A DNA stretch of 49,817 nt from JBBDMW01 sp040878005 (GTDB taxonomy: Bacteria; Chloroflexota; Dehalococcoidia; Lucifugimonadales; Lucifugimonadaceae), in NCBI GenBank assembly GCA_040878005.1, contig JBBDMW010000068.1, forward strand, positions 1-49,817, given 5' to 3'. The translations under genes were made by a program, and so were the position numbers. The notes below the pieces were generated by a model, which saw only the letters and a program-made list of their open reading frames with translations, had not been told where the DNA came from and did no database searches. This document shows, piece after piece, positions 32,281 through 40,813 of the stretch (its first letter is position 1; every line of letters starts with the position of its first letter).

Positions 32281-32603
32281 TCAGATGTTGCCGATGATTT
32301 GCGGCACTGTGACGCGTTGGTCGTTCGGCGAAAATAGCTGGTCCATGGCCTGCCACGGAATTGCCATTAACGAGGACAAGCGTCCGTGCCCGGCTTGAGT
32401 ACGGCTTACTGGGCAAAGGCACTGGAGAATGGAAGTTTCACGGCTGAGCAGAGTGAGCGAACTGCTCAGGGTGCGGGACGCTGGTGCTACGTGTACAGGC
32501 GCATTGGCCACAGCATGCCTTTGCCGTGGTGACTCAGGCGGATGCCGTTTGCGCGGACGGCCGCAGAGTGGCTCAGGCGGTATGTGCAGTAGCTGAAGTC
32601 GAG
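32281..32603. other. Gene-free stretch between two divergently placed units
   Basis: About 320 bp between the importer promoter and the end of the second SelA-like gene. Short open frames on both strands lack ribosome binding sites and homologous-looking motifs. I see no terminator-like stem at the end of the SelA-like gene. Two direct GCTCAGGCGG-type repeats (ACTCAGGCGG at about 32532, GCTCAGGCGG at about 32572) are the only structure. Confidence 0.5.
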
Positions 32604-33734
32604 TCAGTCCCTGCGGTTTAGCTCGGCCCTGAGCGCCTCTGCAACTACCTCTGCCTCTCCCGGCTCAAGTGCAACCGGACTGACGTAGATCTCGTCGGCG
32701 TATCGCCCCACGCCAACGTGGATTGACGGCGACTGTGATGCCAGCCGCTCTTGAATGACAGTGGAAGGGGTGCCGTCCCAGGCGTCTGTGTAATAGAAGA
32801 CGGCCGTTGGACCCTGCCGGTTGGGATCTCCGTCCTCGACCACCGCACGGACGCCGGTCATTCCATGCGCCGCATTAACGATGGTGTCAGACCACTGCCG
32901 CCACGTGGCCCACTCCTCTTCATGGTCCATCGAGACGAACCGCTCCAGTGCAGCCAGCAGACCCGCGATCTCTTCTTTGGCCACTTTGCACGCCCTGCCT
33001 ACAGAAGCGTGCGGTGACATGTTCAGCCTTGCCGCCTCAACCAGGTCAGCGCGGCCAGCCAGGATTCCTGTCGACTGTGGCCCGCGAACCCCCTTGCCCC
33101 CTGAGAACGTCACCAGGTCAGCGCCTTCGTCTATGTACCTGGTGAGGTTATCGGCTGGGGGCAACATGGCTGCGGCGTCGACTATCACAGGAACGTCTCT
33201 CTCATGCGCTATTGCCACGACCTCGCGCAGTGAGAGATCACACGACATCCATGGCCCGAATATGTAGACAGCCGCGGCGGTGTTGTCGTCGATCGCACTG
33301 GATAGCTGATCGCTGGGGCTGCCGTCTCCACTTCCCCATTCCTTCAGTTTTGCGCCGGCTGTCCGGTAGCAGATCTCAAAGCCGAACCGGTGGTTTTTGT
33401 GGATGAGAATCTCATCCTTCATTCCGGTTGTGTCTGGCAACTGGAGAATTCGCTCTGGGTCGGAACCCGCCATGCATGCGGCCGCTTGCACCAGGAGACC
33501 GGCCGATGCACCAGCGACAACGAGGCCGGCTTCGGCGCCTGTGTACTCTGCGATGCGTTCGCCGGCCCGTATGTTTAGCTGATGGAAGTCCACGAATGTG
33601 TCAGCAGCTTCCTGCATGGCTCGTTGAACCTCGGGCGGCATCCTGCTTCCGCCAAGGATCGTCACCCAGCTCCTCCCATTGATCACCCGCTTCAATCCGA
33701 GCTGGTCAAACTGTGCGGAACCTGTCGTAGTCAT
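32604..33734 (-). CDS. SelA-like PLP-dependent lyase/transferase, copy 2
   Basis: A 376-residue paralogue of the enzyme at 26025-27179, with the same layout: LGLKRVINGRSWVTILGGSRMPPEVQRAM, AGASAGLLVQAAACMAGSD, RDVPVIVDAAAMLPPADNLTRYIDEGADLVTFSGGKGVRGPQSTG, with Lys214 as the expected PLP lysine. The C-terminal SIHVGVGRYADEIYVSPVALEPGEAEVVAEAL aligns with the GGGYGDEINLVMVNVQDGEEQII of copy 1. It is clearly functional-looking, with every key residue present. The frame is open from 33782; I take ATG at 33734, which precedes TTTGSAQFDQLGLKRV, though the ribosome binding site is weak. Identity to copy 1 is only moderate, so the substrates may differ. Confidence 0.83.
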   Translation of the reverse strand: MTTTGSAQFDQLGLKRVINGRSWVTILGGSRMPPEVQRAMQEAADTFVDFHQLNIRAGERIAEYTGAEAGLVVAGASAGLLVQAAACMAGSDPERILQLPDTTGMKDEILIHKNHRFGFEICYRTAGAKLKEWGSGDGSPSDQLSSAIDDNTAAAVYIFGPWMSCDLSLREVVAIAHERDVPVIVDAAAMLPPADNLTRYIDEGADLVTFSGGKGVRGPQSTGILAGRADLVEAARLNMSPHASVGRACKVAKEEIAGLLAALERFVSMDHEEEWATWRQWSDTIVNAAHGMTGVRAVVEDGDPNRQGPTAVFYYTDAWDGTPSTVIQERLASQSPSIHVGVGRYADEIYVSPVALEPGEAEVVAEALRAELNRRD

Positions 33735-34076
33735 GGATTCCAAGCTGCTTTCTGAATCGCAAGCCATGCAGGAAGTGGTCACGCGCTGCGCTAATCTACA
33801 CCCAACGCGGCGGCTTGTGCATTTAGGCGTGGGAGCACTCCAACATCAGATGGAAACTCCGCGAACTGGCCGTTGCCTGGCCTACCGGCAAGCGTTGGAC
33901 TGCCACTCGCTCCTGCCCATACTGCCGGGGGCATATTGCCTTCGCAAGGGGCGTCGCAGTAACAGAAGAACCGGCCAAAGGTATTAGCGCCGGTGCTGCT
34001 TTTAGGCGTTATTGCCGACGGATGCTCGGGGCTAGGTTGTTAAAGATGGCACCGGTGGGCCGAACGGAGGCGGAGG
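33735..34076. other. Gene-free divergent region
   Basis: About 340 bp between the SelA-like gene (minus) and the DUF2243 gene (plus). No ORF with a ribosome binding site, no obvious palindrome and no perfect promoter were found. An A+T-rich patch (TTGTTAAAGATGG at about 34037) upstream of the DUF2243 gene may hold its promoter. Confidence 0.45.
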
Positions 34077-34592
34077 GTGGCACGTACACGTCTGGTGATT
34101 GGCGTATTACTGCTCGGCGTAGGCCTGGGCGGTTTCTTTGACGGAATTGTGCTCCACCAGATTCTCCAGTGGCACCACATGTTGTCTGAGGTGGAGCCGC
34201 CGACCAGCCTGTCGCGTATGGAACTGAACGTCATGGCTGACGGGCTATTTCATGCTGCCACCTACGTTGCGACTGTTGCAGGCGTGGCGCTGGTGTGGAG
34301 TGCCGCAAGAGGAACAAGGGGCACCACATGGTCGTGGCACATCCTCGCGGGCGGCCTTTTAGCCGGTTGGGGCCTGTTCAATCTAGTGGAAGGGGTCATC
34401 GACCACCACATTCTCCAGGTTCACCATGTGCGGTCCGGCCCAGATGAACTTGCCTGGGACCTTGGGTTCCTGGCATGGGGAGCAGTGATGCTGGTCGTCG
34501 GCGGACTGCTGATGCGGTCGGGACTGGAAGGGCTGCATCAGCGTGAACATGCCGATTCAACCGAACCCGCCGACACCCACCGTACGGCTTGA
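34077..34592 (+). CDS. DUF2243 membrane protein
   Basis: A 171-residue inner-membrane protein with four membrane helices and several conserved histidines. The motifs GVGLGGFFDGIVLHQILQWHHML (helix 1) and GWGLFNLVEGVIDHHILQVHHV (helix 3) are the two halves of a pseudo-repeat typical of DUF2243, and the WDLGFLAWGAVMLVVGGLLM helix closes it. The paired HxxLQxHH clusters suggest metal or haem binding in the membrane, but no function is established to me. Start is GTG at 34077, with GGAGG six bases upstream. Its stop is 42 bp from the converging epsilon subunit gene. Confidence 0.88.
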   Translation: MARTRLVIGVLLLGVGLGGFFDGIVLHQILQWHHMLSEVEPPTSLSRMELNVMADGLFHAATYVATVAGVALVWSAARGTRGTTWSWHILAGGLLAGWGLFNLVEGVIDHHILQVHHVRSGPDELAWDLGFLAWGAVMLVVGGLLMRSGLEGLHQREHADSTEPADTHRTA

Positions 34593-34620
34593 CCCTGTGC
34601 CAGCAAATTGCCGTAACTGG

Positions 34621-34644
34621 GGCGCAGTAGAAATTTACTGCGCC
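34621..34644. terminator. Inverted repeat at the end of the ATP synthase operon
   Basis: GGCGCAGTA (34621-34629) and TACTGCGCC (34636-34644) form a 9-bp stem with a 6-nt A/T loop. The repeat overlaps the last codons and the TAA of the epsilon gene. No U-tract follows on either strand, so it may be a bidirectional, factor-assisted end point or a 3' stabilising hairpin. Confidence 0.45.
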
Positions 34645-35069
34645 GTCTGGCGACGACCGCGGCGGTCACGTTGACGGCGGGCCGTGTTCACCCTGATCTG
34701 GGCACGCCTGAGAGATGTAAGGGCCCTCTCAAGGTCTTCCTCTGCGCCGCGTGATTGGATCCGCTCCTGCGCCTGTCGCATGGCGGCCTCTGCCCGCTCG
34801 ATGTCAATCTGCGAGGCCTCTTCGGCAGCGTCGGCAAGGACAGTCACCTTGTTGTCACTGACCTCGAGGAACCCGCCGAATACAGCCAGGTACTCTTCGT
34901 TGCTGCCCTCGCTGATCCTGATCTCGCCAGCATCCAGTGTGGTGATTAAGGGAGCATGGGAGGGCAGGATGGCCAGTTCGCCAACCTCGCCGGGAGCGAC
35001 AACCAGGTCTGCCTCACCGGAGAACACCTGGCCCTCAGCGCTGACTATGTCTACCTGCAGCCTGCCCAT
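34635..35069 (-). CDS. atpC: ATP synthase subunit epsilon
   Basis: A 144-residue epsilon subunit. The N-terminal beta sandwich reads LQVDIVSAEGQVFSGEADLVVAPGEVGELAILPSHAPLITTLDAGEIRI, and the C-terminal helical pair EASQIDIERAEAAMRQAQERIQSRGAEEDLERALTSLRRAQIRVNTARRQR is intact, so the inhibitory helix is present. It is part of the rotor stalk and modulates ATP hydrolysis. Unlike many operons, it is separated from beta by 126 bp containing a long hairpin. The start ATG at 35069 has GGAGAAGG upstream. Confidence 0.95.
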   Translation of the reverse strand: MGRLQVDIVSAEGQVFSGEADLVVAPGEVGELAILPSHAPLITTLDAGEIRISEGSNEEYLAVFGGFLEVSDNKVTVLADAAEEASQIDIERAEAAMRQAQERIQSRGAEEDLERALTSLRRAQIRVNTARRQRDRRGRRQTAQ

Positions 35070-35088
35070 GTCTTACCTTCTCCGTAAT

Positions 35089-35116
35089 GCGGAGGCATGG
35101 CTTGCCATGCCTCCGC
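35089..35116. repeat. 13-bp perfect hairpin between atpD and atpC
   Basis: GCGGAGGCATGGC (35089-35101) and GCCATGCCTCCGC (35104-35116) are exact reverse complements with only TT between them. On the minus strand this hairpin stands 20 bp before the epsilon start and 80 bp after the beta stop, with no U-tract. It could stabilise the upstream mRNA, attenuate, or be a processing site that sets epsilon level. Confidence 0.75.
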
Positions 35117-35195
35117 CAGGTTGGTGTGCGGCGGAGGGAAGGAGCGTGGCCCTGGCCGCACACAGATCGACGTAGCTAATTCCTGACGCGGCAGC

Positions 35196-36599
35196 CTAAA
35201 CGGCGGCCATCTCTTTCGACTTCTCCACTGCCTCGTCTATGGTGCCCACCATGTAGAAGGCCTGCTCCGGCAACGAGTCATGCTTGCCGTCGATGATCTC
35301 AAGGAAGCCTCGTACGGTCTCGTCGATGGATACGTATTTGCCCGGGATGCCTGTGAATACTTCACCAACGAAGAACGGCTGAGTGAGGAAGCGCTGGATC
35401 CTCCGGGCCCGGGCCACGATCACCTTGTCGTCATCGGACAGCTCTTCGACACCCAGGATGGCGATAACGTCCTGGAGGTCCTTGTAGCGCTGCAGTATCT
35501 GCTGGACGCCACGTGCAGCCCGGTAGTGGTCTTCGCCCACGATGGCCGGCTCCATGAGCCTTGAGTTGGAGGCCAGCGGGTCCACAGCCGGGAATAGCGC
35601 CTGCTCTGCCAGCGAACGCTCAAGCGAAATGTTGGCGTCCAGGTGCCCGAACGTGGTCACGATACCGGGGTCTGTGTAGTCGTCAGCCGGCACGTAGACC
35701 GCCTGAAATGACGTAATGGAACCGTCCTTGGTTGACGTGATGCGCTCCTGCAGGTCACCCATTTCAGTTGACAGGGTGGGCTGGTAACCCACAGCAGAAG
35801 GCATTCGGCCCAGCAGCGCCGAGACTTCCATGCCAGCGAGAATGTACCTGTACACGTTGTCCACGAACAGCAGTACGTCCTGCTTGCCCACATCGCGGAA
35901 GTACTCCGCCATGGTCAGGCCAGTCAGGGCGATACGGGCGCGGGTGCCGGGCGGCTCGTTCATCTGGCCGAACACGAGTGCCGTGCTGTCGAGCACGCCG
36001 TACTCCTGCATCTCATGCCAGAGGTCGTTGCCTTCACGGGAACGCTCGCCCACGCCGGCGAAGACCGACACGCCGCTGTGTTCCTGGGCAATGTTACGGA
36101 TGAGCTCAGTAATGATGACCGTCTTGCCGACTCCAGCGCCGCCGTAAGCACCGACTTTTCCGCCCTTGGCGAATGGGGTGATCAGGTCGATGACCTTGAT
36201 GCCTGTCTCGAGGATTTCGGTGGTTCCGCTCTGCTGGTCAAATGCTGGGGCAGGGCGGTGAATGGGCCAGCGCTCTCCATCTGCAACGGGTCCAAGGTTG
36301 TCGATTGGGTCCCCGGTCACATTGAACAGCCTGCCAAGAGAGGGCGGGCCCACGGGGACAGCCACGGCCTGGCCGGTATCCACTACCTCCACACCGCGGG
36401 CAAGGCCGTCGGTAGTGCCAAGGGCCAGGCATCGCACCCAGTTATTGCCCACGTGCTGTTCAACCTCCAGCACCAGGCGTTCACCATCGATCTGCAACTC
36501 CAATGCGTTGTAGATCTCCGGCAGTTCCTCCGGTGGGAACTCCACGTCCACAACGGTGCCGATAATCTGGACTACTGTGCCCTTTGTACCCTGCGCCAT
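35196..36599 (-). CDS. atpD: ATP synthase subunit beta
   Basis: A 467-residue catalytic F1 subunit. The Walker A motif GGAGVGKTVII (P-loop) and the Walker B region DVLLFVDNVYRYI are intact, and the catalytic glutamate lies in VGERSREGNDLW. The ALLGRMPSAVGYQPTLSTEMGDLQERI (DELSEED-side and nucleotide site) segment is normal. Together with alpha it forms the hexamer that makes ATP. The gene is 57 bp downstream of gamma, start ATG at 36599 with AGGGAG. It is highly conserved and of the usual length. Confidence 0.98.
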   Translation of the reverse strand: MAQGTKGTVVQIIGTVVDVEFPPEELPEIYNALELQIDGERLVLEVEQHVGNNWVRCLALGTTDGLARGVEVVDTGQAVAVPVGPPSLGRLFNVTGDPIDNLGPVADGERWPIHRPAPAFDQQSGTTEILETGIKVIDLITPFAKGGKVGAYGGAGVGKTVIITELIRNIAQEHSGVSVFAGVGERSREGNDLWHEMQEYGVLDSTALVFGQMNEPPGTRARIALTGLTMAEYFRDVGKQDVLLFVDNVYRYILAGMEVSALLGRMPSAVGYQPTLSTEMGDLQERITSTKDGSITSFQAVYVPADDYTDPGIVTTFGHLDANISLERSLAEQALFPAVDPLASNSRLMEPAIVGEDHYRAARGVQQILQRYKDLQDVIAILGVEELSDDDKVIVARARRIQRFLTQPFFVGEVFTGIPGKYVSIDETVRGFLEIIDGKHDSLPEQAFYMVGTIDEAVEKSKEMAAV

Positions 36600-36656
36600 C
36601 AGCGGCTCCCTATATCGCTGTCACATTCGAGCGCCGCCTGGGCAGCGCCGTATGAT

Positions 36657-37544
36657 CTAGCCTCCAACGGCGGCAACGCCGCCGACAATGTCAAGCAATT
36701 CTGCGGTGATCGTCTCCTGGCGCGCCTTGTTGAGGGCCAGCGTCAGGTCTTCAGTCAGATCGTTTGCGTTATCAGTGGCGTTCCGCATCGCCACCATTCG
36801 GGCGGAGTGCTCGCTCGCAATCGCTTCCAGGATGGCGTGGTAGACCTGTGTCTCCACGTAACGCGGGACGATGTTCCCAAGCACCCCGGCCGGGTCTGGC
36901 TCATATATGAACTCGGCGTCCGCCTGTTCCTCTGCCGGGCTCGAATCCTCTGGGTCGGCCTCTGCCGGCTCAACTGGCAGCAGTGTCCGAATTACCGGGC
37001 GCTGCACAGCGGCGTTGATGAACTCCGGGTACGCCAGCAACACACGGTCAGCGTTCTGTTCCTCGTATTCATCCATGAGCATGCGCGTGATGGACACAGT
37101 GTCTTCTAGGGACGGCCGGTCGCTCACGGAGAATGTAGCCCTAAGGTCCTGGCCCGTGCGAATGATGAACGTCTCTCCCTTGCGGCCAATCGCCACCGTG
37201 GAAACCGGCGTGTCCGAAGAGCGAATCACCTCGCCGGCTGCGCGGTTCATGTTGCTCACCAGGCCGCCGCAAAGGCCGCGGTCCGGCGTGATCAGCAGCA
37301 TGACGGTCTTCTCTACGGGGCGGTTGGACAGCAGGGGAATGGACGGGGCGTCTTCCTCGAAGTCAATGTGCGCCACGAGGTCCGCCATGACATCGCGCAT
37401 CTTCTCCGAGTAGGCACGCCCGTTGACCACCATTTGCTGGGCGCGCCGCATCTTCGATGCAGCGATGAGCTGCATGGCCTTGGTCACCTTGGCGGTGTTC
37501 TGTACCGAACGGATGCGGCGGCGTAGTTCTCGGGTGCTTGGCAT
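36657..37544 (-). CDS. atpG: ATP synthase subunit gamma
   Basis: A 295-residue central stalk protein. The long N-terminal helix (STRELRRRIRSVQNTAKVTKAMQLIAASKMRRAQ) and C-terminal helix (AMRNATDNANDLTEDLTLALNKARQETITAELLDIVGGVAA) form the coiled-coil rotor axis. The LLITPDRGLCGGLVSNMNR segment of the Rossmann-like middle domain is intact. An acidic loop (EADPEDSSPAEEQADAEF) is a little longer than typical. It lies between alpha and beta, in the usual order. Confidence 0.97.
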   Translation of the reverse strand: MPSTRELRRRIRSVQNTAKVTKAMQLIAASKMRRAQQMVVNGRAYSEKMRDVMADLVAHIDFEEDAPSIPLLSNRPVEKTVMLLITPDRGLCGGLVSNMNRAAGEVIRSSDTPVSTVAIGRKGETFIIRTGQDLRATFSVSDRPSLEDTVSITRMLMDEYEEQNADRVLLAYPEFINAAVQRPVIRTLLPVEPAEADPEDSSPAEEQADAEFIYEPDPAGVLGNIVPRYVETQVYHAILEAIASEHSARMVAMRNATDNANDLTEDLTLALNKARQETITAELLDIVGGVAAVGG

Positions 37545-37553
37545 TGACTGGGC

Positions 37554-39065
37554 CTACAGAGTGACGGTCTGTTTGAAGGCCGTGCCGGCCTCTTTCAGCT
37601 TGTTTTCGATCTCTTCGCCAAGCTCACCCGTCTCGGCAATGGTCTTCAGGACATCCGGTAAGTTTGCCGCAGAGTACTCGTACCACGCAGCCTCAAACGC
37701 CGAAACCTTGCTGGTCTCCACATCATCCAGGAACCCGCTGTTCGCCAGGAAAAAGATCGTGACCTGGTTTTCAAAGCTAACGGGCGCCGACTGGATCTGC
37801 TTGAGCAGCTCTGTGTACCGCTCACCCCGCTCCAACTGGCGACGGGTGCCTGCGTCAAGGTCGGCCGTACCGAACTGTGCGAAGGTAGCCAGGCTGCGGA
37901 ACTGCGCCATCTCAAGCTTGAGGCGTCCGGCCACCTGCCGCATGGCCCTGCGCTGGGCGGAGCCTCCGACACGTGTCACTGACAGGCCGGCGTTCACAGC
38001 CGGGCGTATGCCGGCGTTGAACAGGTCTGGCTCCAGGTAAATCTGGCCGTCCGTAATGGAGATGACGTTCGTCGGGATGTAGGCTGACACGTCACCCGCC
38101 TGCGTCTCGATGATCGGCAGAGCCGTTATGGAGCCGCCGCCATACTCGGGCGACAGCCTTGCAGCGCGCTCAAGCAGGCGTGAGTGCAGGTAGAACACGT
38201 CACCGGGGTAGGCTTCACGGCCGGGCGGGCGGCGCAGAAGCAGGGACATCTGCCTGTACGCCCAGGCGTGCTTGGTCAGGTCGTCGTAAACAATCAGCAC
38301 GTCCCGGCCCTGCTCCATGAAGTACTCGCCAATGGCGCAGCCTGCATACGGGGCAAGGTACTGGAGAGCGGCAGAGTCCGATGCGTTTGCTGCGACCACG
38401 ATGGTGTGGTCCAGCGCACCGTTCTCTTCAAGCGTCGTGACCGTGGCGGCGACCTTGGACGCCTTCTGTCCAATGGCTACATAAATGCACAGTATGTCGC
38501 TGTCCCGCTGGTTGATGATGGCGTCTATGCAAAGCGCCGTCTTGCCAGTTGTGCGGTCGCCAATCACCAGCTCACGCTGGCCGCGGCCCACGGGCACCAT
38601 GGCGTCCACAACCTTCACACCGAACTGGACAGGCTGGTTCACCGACTGCCTGGTTACCACACCGGGTGCAATCTTCTCAACCGGCATGAGCTTGTCCGTC
38701 TGGACGGAGCCCCTGCCATCAATCGGGCGTCCCAGGGGGTCAAGCACGCGTCCCAGCAGACCTTCGCCCGCCGGCACCTCAATGACGCGGCCGGTGCTCC
38801 GGACCTCGTCACCTTCTTTGATTCCCTTGTAGTCGCCCAGGACCACTGCACCCACGCTGTCCTCTTCAAGGTTCAGCGCCAGCCCCAGCACATCGCCGGG
38901 GAACTGGATTAGCTCGTTCGACTTGACGCCGGAAAGGCCATGGATACGGGCAATGCCGTCGCCGGCCTCGATGACGGTGCCTACGTCGACCATCGTGAGT
39001 TCGCCGCCGAACTCCTCGATTTGCCTCTTGATGACTGAGGCTATGTCCTGTCCTCTAACCGCCAT
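37554..39065 (-). CDS. atpA: ATP synthase subunit alpha
   Basis: A 503-residue regulatory F1 subunit. The P-loop is GDRTTGKTAL, and the N-terminal beta barrel has VGTVIEAGDGIARIHGLSGVKSNELIQFP. The SPEYGGGSITALPIIETQAGDVSAYIPTNVISITDGQIYLE segment and the arginine finger region (RPAVNAGLSVTRVGGSAQRRAM) are complete. Start is ATG at 39065 with AGAGGAG. It is preceded by a 224-bp gap after delta that contains a possible extra promoter. Only 9 bp separate it from gamma. Confidence 0.98.
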   Translation of the reverse strand: MAVRGQDIASVIKRQIEEFGGELTMVDVGTVIEAGDGIARIHGLSGVKSNELIQFPGDVLGLALNLEEDSVGAVVLGDYKGIKEGDEVRSTGRVIEVPAGEGLLGRVLDPLGRPIDGRGSVQTDKLMPVEKIAPGVVTRQSVNQPVQFGVKVVDAMVPVGRGQRELVIGDRTTGKTALCIDAIINQRDSDILCIYVAIGQKASKVAATVTTLEENGALDHTIVVAANASDSAALQYLAPYAGCAIGEYFMEQGRDVLIVYDDLTKHAWAYRQMSLLLRRPPGREAYPGDVFYLHSRLLERAARLSPEYGGGSITALPIIETQAGDVSAYIPTNVISITDGQIYLEPDLFNAGIRPAVNAGLSVTRVGGSAQRRAMRQVAGRLKLEMAQFRSLATFAQFGTADLDAGTRRQLERGERYTELLKQIQSAPVSFENQVTIFFLANSGFLDDVETSKVSAFEAAWYEYSAANLPDVLKTIAETGELGEEIENKLKEAGTAFKQTVTL

Positions 39066-39127
39066 CAGGTCTCCTCTGCTATCGCGGCCCGCTGGCTTTC
39101 GTTACGCCTGCCGCCACAGTGCCGGTC

Positions 39128-39156
39128 ATTTAAATGCTCTACTCAATTTAACTCAA
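39128..39156 (-). promoter_or_regulatory. Possible internal promoter before atpA
   Basis: On the minus strand TTGAGT (39156-39151), a 17-bp spacer and TTAAAT (39133-39128) form a weak sigma-70-type pair in an A+T-rich patch inside the delta-alpha gap. A second TTGAGT lies in the spacer as a direct repeat (10 bp apart), which may be a regulator half-site. Match is moderate. Confidence 0.3.
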
Positions 39157-39289
39157 TCCCACTTCGAGTTGTGCCCGCAACCGGGGAGAGAGTCCGTCTA
39201 TTTGCCGCCGGGCCTTCACACCTGCCCGCGGGTTCCCTAGGTACATGTATGTGACGCTCAGGGGGCTGGGCGTATTGACCCTCGCCCAA

Positions 39290-39841
39290 TCACGCCACGG
39301 CAACCTCCATAGGCCTGTCCGCGAGTTCTCGTCGCAACGAGCGCAGCCGGGTTCTGACACTGCCGTCGATCAGCCTGTCGCCCACCCTGGCGACAATGCC
39401 GCCGAGGATGCCCGGGTCAACCCGTTCGACTATCTCAACCTTCTTCCCGACCATATCGCTGAGGTCGCTGATAACACGATCGCGGCGGGCATCGTCCAGT
39501 GGCACCGCGGTGACAACCTCTGCCCGTGCGATTCCGTTCTTTTCGTCAGCCAGTTCGCCGAAGTGTTCCACAATGCCGGGGAAGACACGAATTCGTCCGT
39601 GCAGCACCAGCAGCTTCACCATGTTGCGAATCAGGGGCGCTACATCGGGCAGGAGCGTGGTTATGCCGTCCAGCTTGACCTTCTCAGGCACCTGGGGCGC
39701 ATCCAACAAGGCCAGGAAGTCCTGGTTGTCCAGGATTTGGGCAACACGCGCCAGGTCTTCCTGCCATCGATCCACACCCTCATTTTCAAGGGCAAGTTCG
39801 AAAGCCGCCTGTGCGTACCGCCTGCCTGTGGCTCCAGCCAT
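39290..39841 (-). CDS. atpH: ATP synthase subunit delta
   Basis: A 183-residue peripheral-stalk subunit. It starts MAGATGRRYAQAAFELALENEGVDRWQEDL, a family signature, and ends with DLSDMVGKKVEIVERVDPGILGGIVARVGDRLIDGSVRTRLRSLRREL, the conserved binding segment for alpha. It connects F1 to the b-subunit dimer. Start is ATG at 39841, following GGGGAG. The next gene (alpha) is unusually far, 224 bp away. Confidence 0.95.
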   Translation of the reverse strand: MAGATGRRYAQAAFELALENEGVDRWQEDLARVAQILDNQDFLALLDAPQVPEKVKLDGITTLLPDVAPLIRNMVKLLVLHGRIRVFPGIVEHFGELADEKNGIARAEVVTAVPLDDARRDRVISDLSDMVGKKVEIVERVDPGILGGIVARVGDRLIDGSVRTRLRSLRRELADRPMEVAVA

Positions 39842-39869
39842 TCCTAGCTAATCTCCCCGTACAGCAACT

Positions 39870-40370
39870 TCAGTTCTTCCTCTGGTCCAAGCCTTCAGCA
39901 AGCACACGGTCGATGAGCTCAGCGTGGGCCTTGGCATCGAGCGAACGCTCAACCACCCGCTCCGCAGCGGTGATGGCCAGGGTCGCAAACTGCTGCCGTA
40001 CCTCTTCTATAGCCGAGTCCCGTTCACGTTCGATAGCTGCGCGGGCACGGTTGAGCATTTCCTCCACCTGCGCCTGCGCCCGGCTCTCCTCCTGCTCACG
40101 GAAGCGGCCTGCCGCCTCACGGGCTTCTGCGATCAACTTCTGACCTTCCTGCCGGGCGTTGATCATCTCCCGCTCCACCTGTTCGGCAGAGGAAGCAGCT
40201 TCCTCCCTGGCACGGTTCGCCGCCTCAAGGCTCTCCTTGATCCGGTCTGAACGCTGGTCCAGCATCCTGATGATCGGCTTGTAAAGAAGCAGGTACAGGA
40301 TTGTGAACAGGATCAGGAAGCTGGCCAGTTGAGTCAACAGGCCAGATAGGTTTATTCCAAGATCCCCCAT
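39870..40370 (-). CDS. atpF: ATP synthase subunit b
   Basis: A 166-residue subunit with one N-terminal membrane helix (LLTQLASFLILFTILYLLLYKPIIRML) followed by a very long charged coiled coil (REEAASSAEQVEREMINARQEGQKLIAEAREAAGRFREQEE and onward), as required for the stator stalk. Single copy, so it likely acts as a homodimer. The start ATG at 40370 has GGGGAG close by (3-bp spacing). It is located between c and delta in the canonical order. Confidence 0.95.
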   Translation of the reverse strand: MGDLGINLSGLLTQLASFLILFTILYLLLYKPIIRMLDQRSDRIKESLEAANRAREEAASSAEQVEREMINARQEGQKLIAEAREAAGRFREQEESRAQAQVEEMLNRARAAIERERDSAIEEVRQQFATLAITAAERVVERSLDAKAHAELIDRVLAEGLDQRKN

Positions 40371-40445
40371 GGGCTCCCCTCAAGATCCCCGGATACTTTA
40401 CGCACGCCACTCATCGAGCAACGTGTGCTGATACCCGGCGCCGGA

Positions 40446-40664
40446 TTAAACGAACAGAATGATGATCGCCACAACAAGGGCGTAAATGGCGATGGCCTCA
40501 GCGAACGCGATAGCCAGAATCATGTTCTGCTGGATTGCGCCGCGAGCTTCCGGGTTCCTGCCCAGCGCTTCCATCGCCTTGCCGGCCAACATACCGATAC
40601 CAAGCGCCGGACCGACTGCGCCAAGCGCAATGGCGACGGCTGCTGCAATAGGCGTGAGATCCAA
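40446..40664 (-). CDS. atpE: ATP synthase subunit c
   Basis: A 72-residue proteolipid: two hydrophobic helices joined by a polar loop (RNPEA). The ion-binding carboxylate is Glu56 in AIAFAEAIAIY. The residues of sodium-type rings (Gln in helix 1, Ser/Thr after Glu) are absent, so the ring should translocate protons. The open frame extends much further upstream, but TTG at 40664 is preceded by GGGAGG six bases away and gives MDLTPIAAAVAIALGAVGPA, the normal length and start of the family. Translation from an upstream ATG (40694) would add only a basic tail. Confidence 0.93.
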   Translation of the reverse strand: MDLTPIAAAVAIALGAVGPALGIGMLAGKAMEALGRNPEARGAIQQNMILAIAFAEAIAIYALVVAIIILFV

Positions 40665-40813
40665 CTGAATCCTCCCAAATTTCCGTATCTTCATTTCCCG
40701 CGGAGTCCGCCTCTGCGGGGTGGTCACTGCGCCACGGACACGCCGCATGGCGCCACCGTTGGCCGATACCCAGTATTGTTGCCGCCAGTGCGTCTGCATT
40801 CCGGCGGAAGTTC

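Noticed and set aside
32281..32511. 76-codon minus-strand ORF between the importer and the SelA-like gene
   Set aside because: No ribosome binding site, low conservation-type composition, and it overlaps the promoter region.
36015..37109. 364-codon plus-strand ORF
   Set aside because: Antisense shadow of the ATP synthase beta and gamma genes.
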